From assembly GCA_009869945.1 (NCBI GenBank), contig WIXG01000568.1, forward strand, positions 1-38,158: a stretch of DNA of 38,158 nucleotides, in the 5' to 3' direction. Both the position numbers and the translations under genes were made by a program. Under the pieces are notes generated by a model. The model was not told the DNA's origin. It searched no databases and saw only the letters and a program-made list of their open reading frames with translations. The stretch's first letter is position 1; each line of letters begins with the position of its first letter. This DNA comes from Mesaphorura yosii. Lineage: Eukaryota; Arthropoda; Collembola; Poduromorpha; Tullbergiidae. This document shows, piece by piece, positions 32,725 through 38,158 of the stretch.

Positions 32725-34947
32725 TCAAATCAGACTCGGCGCCTGAACGGGAAGGTCCAGAGCCGGAGGTTTGCCACCCCTCGCCAGCTGCATCTCTTTC
32801 TCACGCTTTCGTTTGATGTAGTATTTCTGCCAGTACTTCGCCCTCCCGATTCGTTTTTTCTCTCTGCTGACCGGGTCGGGATCATGCGTCTTGTACTCGT
32901 GAGAGCGCAAATTAACCCGGGTATCAAATCTTTTGCCGCAAAAGCTGCAGACAAAGGCTCGAGTACCCTCGGAGGTGTGAATCTCCTCGTGGCGTACGCG
33001 GTGGTACGGCGACGCAAACGCTTTTCCACACGCTTTGCATGGAAATCGACGGGCTTCTTGAGGATTCGTATGCAACTTCAAGTGCTGAAAGTGTAAAGGA
33101 AGAACGGAAAAATTTGACGAAATCTTTTCTAACTTACACAATTTTGTATGTGAAAACTATAAACTCACTCACTTCTTTCAGATAAGCAGGGTCCTTGTAC
33201 GTCCGAGAGCAAAATTTACAGGCATGCCGTTCGTCAGTATGATTTATTTTGATGTGTTTGGCGGCTTGGCTGGGAAACCGGAAACCGCAACCACAAATTT
33301 CGCAGATGACTGGCCGTTGATGGCAGTCCACATGACGGGTAAGGGCTTCTTCGCTCCCGAACGTCTTACTACAATCCTGGCGCGTACATTGGAAATTACG
33401 CTCGTGTTTGGGCACGTGGAGCCCGAGATCAAGGGCGTTAAGGAACACTTTCTGGCAGATTAGGCAAACAAACGGATTGCTGAGGGAATTGTGTGCCGCT
33501 TCATGTTGAGCCAGCTCCTCTTGTGTGTTGACCCCCTGTCGACAGATCGAACAGTAGAACGGGAACAGAGTTCCGTGCACGTATTGAATGTGAGTATCCA
33601 GAAACTCCACACTTTTGTACTTCCGAGGACAGGCAGGACACTCGAACATGTGGCCGGGATGCTCTTGATCTACGTGCCGACTCAGTGCAATTCGGGTGCG
33701 GCACTCCATCGAACAAACGGGGCATTTTCTCGGGGCTGCAAATTGAATTAAGATTTTACCCACTGTCCCACTATGGAGACGTTTCATATAAAGTTATTAA
33801 TTATATCTGAATTATGAGCTTACTCTTCTTTTTCTTGTGCTGTCTCTTAGGAACTGACAAAAGATCCACATCATCCGTGCTGTCCACAGGCTTCTTTCTA
33901 GGTCGCCCTCGTTTCCTTTTTGGAACTGTCACTCCATCATCATCTTTGACAGCCGTCTCTACTGATTTCGAGTTAGAGTCGCCTCCAAAGACGCTCTTCT
34001 TCGGCCGCCCACGTTTTCTTTTAGTTATTGTTGACGAGTTTAGGTCATCCCGAACTAAGTTCTTTCTTGGGCGTCCACGTTTTTTTTTTGCTATCTGTGC
34101 CTCTTCTTCGTAATCGCCTGACTCGTATTCAGAATCTAAGTCTAGGTTTGGCGAGAAGGCAGACGCACCGTCACTGCTCCTTTTAGGTCGTCCACGCTTT
34201 CTTGTTGGTGTCTGAGGCTGAGCCTCCTTGCCTGGTACGCCCTCAACGTCCTGATACCAAGCAAGGTCGAAGTCGGGTCGTTCTTCCTTGACACGGACAA
34301 TGTGACACTGCTCATTTAATTCATTGCCATCTTGGTGTTGGTTGCCCACGTTCCACGATTCGGCATCCTGGTACACGTCAGCCGCACGATTTCCCAACAT
34401 TTCCGATACTGAATATCAACATATTGAGAGCATTTAATAGTATTTATACACAGACACCATCTGCTCAAAAATAAAATTGTCGCACACCTTCAGAAGTCCA
34501 CCCATCTCTAGGTATTCTTCCATTGCCACCCATTCGTCTGATCTTATCTACCACATTCGCCTTCAGACTCCGCAGACGTTGGTCGAGGGTCTTGAGCTGT
34601 GTCATTGTGAAATGAATGTCCCATACTAGGCACGAACACTGCAGGCAGTACGGTCCTTCAACCATCAGAGTTTGGACTTTACTTCCGGAGAAGGAAAGCA
34701 ATTTGCAAAGCGATCGTCCACAATCAGCTCTCCAAGTTGACCAATGTCGTGTGGTCATATTTTTGCTATTAATGGGTTTGTGGTAATTATATAAGGAACT
34801 GGCACCACACAAAATGCAGGAATTCTGGCCTTGGAACTCAGAATGATTCTCCTCTGCGGTGGTAGGCTCAGCCTGGCGCTGCCCATCTTCAAATTCCAGA
34901 GTGACATGGTCGTATTCAGGGCCAGTATCTTGTGATAACGCTTCCAT
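32725..34947 (-). CDS. Nine-finger C2H2 protein with ZAD-like domain and four AT-hooks
   Basis: Four exons (34947-34488, 34408-33824, 33735-33173, 33084-32725) give 655 residues. The N-terminal module repeats that of the downstream paralogue: C44-x2-C47, 28 residues, C76-x4-C81, 19 residues, C101-x2-C104, with HWSTWRADCG, SLCKLLS and GPYCLQC, then DIHFTMTQLKTL. Exon 2 differs entirely: four AT-hook cores RGRP at about 225, 264, 286 and 320, each in a KRKRGRPRKK-like setting. AT-hooks bind the minor groove of AT-rich DNA. Exons 3 and 4 encode nine C2H2 fingers, the seventh split by an intron; finger five has an extra residue pair between its cysteines (CTRQDC). The gene is likely a nuclear chromatin or transcription factor. 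Exon number and the first two intron phases match the paralogue, which points to tandem duplication. Confidence 0.9.
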
Positions 34948-36365
34948 TATTAACTCAACTCACATCTGACAAGATGCTTTGGAATTTCTTTCGAGCTTAC
35001 AAGAATTGAGTTTTACAAGAAGAGATTATTTCGCCGGCTGATTTTCAAATCCCTTGCTTTGTTCAACGAAGAAGTTTCAAAATGATTTGTCCTCGAATTT
35101 CTCCTCAAAACAAGTTAAGGCTACGGTTTAATGGTTTTCGTTCAGTTTAATCGGTACAAATCTACAAACATGAACAATTTACATTCCAACTCATGTTAAG
35201 AATTAAGGAGAGTTGTGGATCGTATGAATTCCTGACCGCGCACTCTGCACGGGTAACGTTTTGTAACTTCAGAATCTACGTGTAACTAGTAACTTTATGT
35301 GCTAAAACAATCAAAATCGGAAAAGCAAAGTCAAACACATGGATACATGAAGACAATGAAGGAGTTTAATCCACCTGACATAGATATCCAAACATGCACT
35401 GCAATGAATACTGCCAATTCTCATTTTCAACGCTGCAAATCGTTTCGTCTTTTTCATGTTTATCTGGTGATCACGGCTAATGACAATATTCATGAAATAT
35501 GTGCACAGCCTTTGTTACGAATTTGCGCAGAAAATTGAAATCACAACAAACATTTCGTAATTGGTTTTCGATTTTTAAATCATTTCAGTTCTTGTCTGCA
35601 CTTCGTCCCGATTTTAAAAGGTTAGCCCAGACAACGATTGCACTCACTCGATTCGGCACTTCTTTTCTGCACGTGTGGAGAAAGTTTGACATTGGCGGAG
35701 TGTAGGCGAACGTGAGACGAATTAGGAGAAGTACGCGTCAGTAATTTCCATACATCTGTTGTCGAATTCATCTTCTTTTGGGAAATACGAAATACTCGGC
35801 CGCTGTGCTTATTGTGACTCCGATATAAAACGCACACAAATGCGTCCATTTCGCAAATGCAAATTAAACACCAGTGGAGTGCAACACCCAAGCTCGAATG
35901 AAGTGATAACGAAATGCGATAGGCGATAACCGCAATTCCATGTATTTTATGTGAGGATAGTTAGGAAATGTTGGGTTTGGATGTTGCCTTTGCATCGTAT
36001 CGTTATTTACAGCTGTGGCTGATAGCCATTGATGCAATAGCTGTAAGTATTGACTTACGAATTGCACCGTGCACTACTGCAGTCCTCCATTTTGATATTC
36101 CATTTGCATTCATTCTGATTAACCCAGGTATAATTGTCGTAATTAAGGTAAGATTTGAATTGGTAAGTTGAAGACAACTTTTCGCTCAGATCTCGTACTT
36201 AATTTTAGCAGTGTCCAACGGAGTCAAAGGAAAGCTCGACACATTCTCGAAATTACTCCCAATTCTCAAACCAGACCAATCAAAAACGACAATCGAGTAT
36301 TTCGTCTTCATTGCCAACTCACCGTTGGCTTTCTACTGCAATGCGTGCTGCTCGTCTCGAATTGC
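34948..36365. other. Intergenic region upstream of the second zinc-finger gene
   Basis: About 1.4 kb of AT-rich sequence. Frames up to 89 codons carry nothing recognisable. I see no tRNA, transposon end or tandem repeat. Confidence 0.5.
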
Positions 36366-36392
36366 TTGGGGCTTTGATTGCCAAAGCCCCAA
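36366..36392. repeat. Perfect 11-bp hairpin
   Basis: TTGGGGCTTTG (36366-36376), a 5-nt loop ATTGC, and CAAAGCCCCAA (36382-36392) form a perfect stem-loop in non-coding sequence. It is GC-richer than its surroundings. Function unknown. Confidence 0.8.
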
Positions 36393-36842
36393 ATTCACCT
36401 TCACCTACTTTCTTTTTCCTTCCGGGGAACTGATTCGATTCTCACGGAGATCAATCAACTCAGCACTCATCAGCGATCATCATGTCACTTTTACCATGCA
36501 AAAAATGAGGAGTAACAGGCAGGCAGCCATTAGCATACAACCTGAGTGCCTGAATTGAGGCTACAACCGCGAGCAGCGACTGACATCAACTTCCAGTGTA
36601 CAAAGCATGGTAATACATTTCCAAGAATCTGCGTCTTCATCTCGTCTGCTGTCAGCCTCTCTCCGCACTTCTTGACCCACTTTTGTCACGCTAACCATGA
36701 CGGCCTGCCTACATTGTAAAGTCATTAACTCGAGTCCAGAGGTTAGAAGTCACAAAAGACAAGAGAAGCACCGACGGCGTCGCTGCGCTGCTGTTTTGGT
36801 TTATATTTCTCCACTCCATATTTTTACGACCACATTTTCCAA

Positions 36843-37128
36843 TTCCAGAATGGCAAACTGGACCGACGGCCCCGCAACCACCGTGTCCAGTAGCCTGACG
36901 ACATTGTGACTGATATGAACCAAGGCACTGTCTTCATGTAGAAGGTCACCGAGTGCACGCGATTCAGGAGGCAATCGGCGAAGCATAAATCGGTGAATAG
37001 TTCGAAACCGGCGTTGTCCAGCACGTAGCCCAAGCTTCTATCGCCATCAGCGCGAGCTGAGCGGAGTGTCTTCCAGAATAATTTTGAATATCAGCAAGCA
37101 TGCTGTCTGTCTCTAGACAGGTGTGGAT
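36843..37128 (-). pseudogene. Decayed exon of an ARMT1/DUF89-type gene (right copy)
   Basis: The minus strand reads LFWKTLRSARADGDRSLGYV, LDNAGFELFTDLCFADCLL, then VTFYMKTVPWFISVT, close to the DUF89 core of ARMT1, in which the LDNAGFEL and KTxPWFVSD steps form the metal and substrate site. A one-base deletion near 37084 (GATATTC here, GATAATTC in the left copy) breaks the frame upstream. After FISVT the match shifts to another frame (NVVRLLDTVVAG). The Asp expected after PWF(V/I)S is replaced by Val in this frame. Unlike the left copy this one keeps the 11-nt segment and extends about 100 bp past the repeat boundary. No other exons were found, so I call a relic. Confidence 0.62.
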
Positions 37129-38075
37129 GATGGATTGTGGCCCGTGCGATAGATCTGCTGTTGCATACTTTTTGTGCATATATTCTGAAATGTGCATACT
37201 TTGTGTCGTAGTTTAGGAACTTGAGATCACATGACCTATAAATTGCACAATTCGCATTTGGAGACATGGAATCCCATATGTTTCAAATTCCAGACCTTGG
37301 TTCAAAAGAATGCGTTCTTGCTTCCTATGGTATACACTACGTTCGATTGAAGAAATGCAAGGTTGTGTGCAACATGCAATTTCACACTTCACACCCTGTT
37401 CTTGATGATTCTCTGGCTGTTGCTCCTCCATCATCATTGTCTATTCGACTTCGTAACCCCAACGTCCGCCTCGGCAATTGCTCTCGGTTGATTGTCCTGC
37501 ACCAACTTTAGACCACCAAATTTGTGTGAATATGAAGAAGGCACCATTGTTGCTCGTGTTTGTCTCAGCTACTGCTCTATTGAACCTTTCATGTGCTGCT
37601 GAACAAGTGTGGAATATTGATAAGGTAAGTCAAGATGGACGTTTGTCACACCCGTCCGAATGATAATTGCGGTATGGAAAAGAAGACCTTTGTAATCTGC
37701 TCATTCTCTTCACAGTTTTCACCAGCCAATGCTCGTCGATACGGCAAGGATACTGAATTCTGACCTTTCCAACAAACTCGATGTAACCTGGTCAAGTACG
37801 TTGCACTGAATGCATCGTTCGAGTTTTATAATTTTCCACCACCAATCAACAACCGTTACCCAGCCGGGCTGCCGCCGCCGCCATACAATCGTCGACGTCC
37901 ACAAGAATGCACCTGGGAATTTATTACGGATGATGATTGTGTCCTACAGTATCGTACCAAACATTTGACTACCAGGATTGTGATGAGCAATATTTTATGC
38001 TTGGAGATGAGAACAACGAGATGAGGTACAGTTAACATCCCGGCCCAGCCCAACAAATCCAATGCTGATCCAATA
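36944..38075. repeat. Right arm of the ~1.1 kb inverted repeat
   Basis: Reverse-complement partner of 1-1130. It contains the ARMT1-type relic (minus strand) and the CUB-type gene copy (plus strand). Differences from the left arm include the 11-nt segment within 37051-37062, a one-base deletion near 37084, a deletion of about 10 nt near 37966 and many substitutions. The two arms enclose about 35.8 kb. Confidence 0.93.
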
Positions 38076-38158
38076 CATCTGTTCTTGCAGATTTTGTGGG
38101 TACAGAAGGCCACCACGGAACTTTTCATCATCTGGTCAAAGTCTGTTTCTTACACACT
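37532..38158 (+). pseudogene. Broken copy of the secreted CUB-domain gene (runs off the right edge)
   Basis: Exon 1 (37532-37624) is intact and encodes a signal peptide (MKKAPLLLVFVSATALL) with a GTAAGT donor. Exon 2 begins at 37716 after TTCACAG, but codon 16 is TGA at 37761-37763 where the left copy has TGG. Further on, a deletion of about 10 nt near 37966 (left copy HFHRGYYEDC) shifts the frame. A GTACAG donor at about 38025 and a strong acceptor TTCTTGCAG at 38081-38090 remain, and the following sequence still reads FCGYRRPP, so decay is recent. The copy points away from its partner at the other end of the window. Confidence 0.8.

Noticed and set aside
36211..36558. 115-codon plus-strand frame upstream of the right repeat arm
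   Set aside because: No domain or signal peptide and no credible splice structure; it spans the hairpin sequence.
1..38158. tRNA, rRNA, CRISPR array or intact transposase
   Set aside because: I looked for these on both strands by eye and found none; short tRNAs could still be missed without a folding search.

Overview
This is nuclear DNA of an animal, most likely a non-dipteran arthropod. Genes are split by short GT-AG introns (38 to about 330 bp, most under 120 bp), polyadenylation signals are AATAAA, and no operon-style bacterial signals occur. Two tandem C2H2 regulators carry an N-terminal cysteine domain resembling the arthropod ZAD, and there is an intact SID-1-type gene, a family absent from flies. 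A springtail (Collembola) is my best guess from gene style; that is inference with low confidence, not something the sequence proves.

Layout. (1) 1-1130 is the left arm of a large inverted repeat whose partner is 36944-38075. Each arm carries the 5' exons of a secreted CUB-domain gene pointing outward and a decayed exon of an ARMT1/DUF89-type gene. (2) 1172-4238 is a small F-box/LRR cluster on the minus strand: one intact gene (1991-3217, perhaps with more 5' exons) between two relics. (3) 5112-7900, minus: a complete five-exon SID-1 transmembrane family gene. (4) 9437-10135, minus: TSR2, a chaperone for a ribosomal protein. (5) 10284-12984 is gene-poor. (6) 12985-17998, plus: a 15-exon SLC26 anion transporter. 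(7) 18601-20265, minus: glycerate kinase, convergent with SLC26, the two AATAAA signals only 6 bp apart. (8) 21607-24797, plus: a secreted M1 aminopeptidase with a textbook TATA/Inr promoter; 25002-25829, plus: an unassigned methyltransferase-like protein; 26159-29581, plus: CTF18, the alternative clamp-loader ATPase. (9) 29689-31920 and 32725-34947, both minus: two paralogous nine-finger C2H2 proteins with a six-cysteine N-terminal domain; the second also has four AT-hooks. (10) 34948-36943 is mostly non-coding and holds a perfect 11-bp hairpin.

How the genes relate. I see no single pathway. Most are housekeeping genes (TSR2, CTF18, glycerate kinase, SLC26), packed with convergent 3' ends. 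The fast-evolving parts are the duplicated ones: the F-box/LRR array, the zinc-finger pair, and the inverted CUB/ARMT1 repeats at both ends. In the repeats the two copies have decayed differently: the CUB gene is open on the left and broken on the right, while each ARMT1 relic has its own frameshift.

Exon models were built by hand from splice signals, reading phase and protein-family resemblance; no alignment or database search was run.
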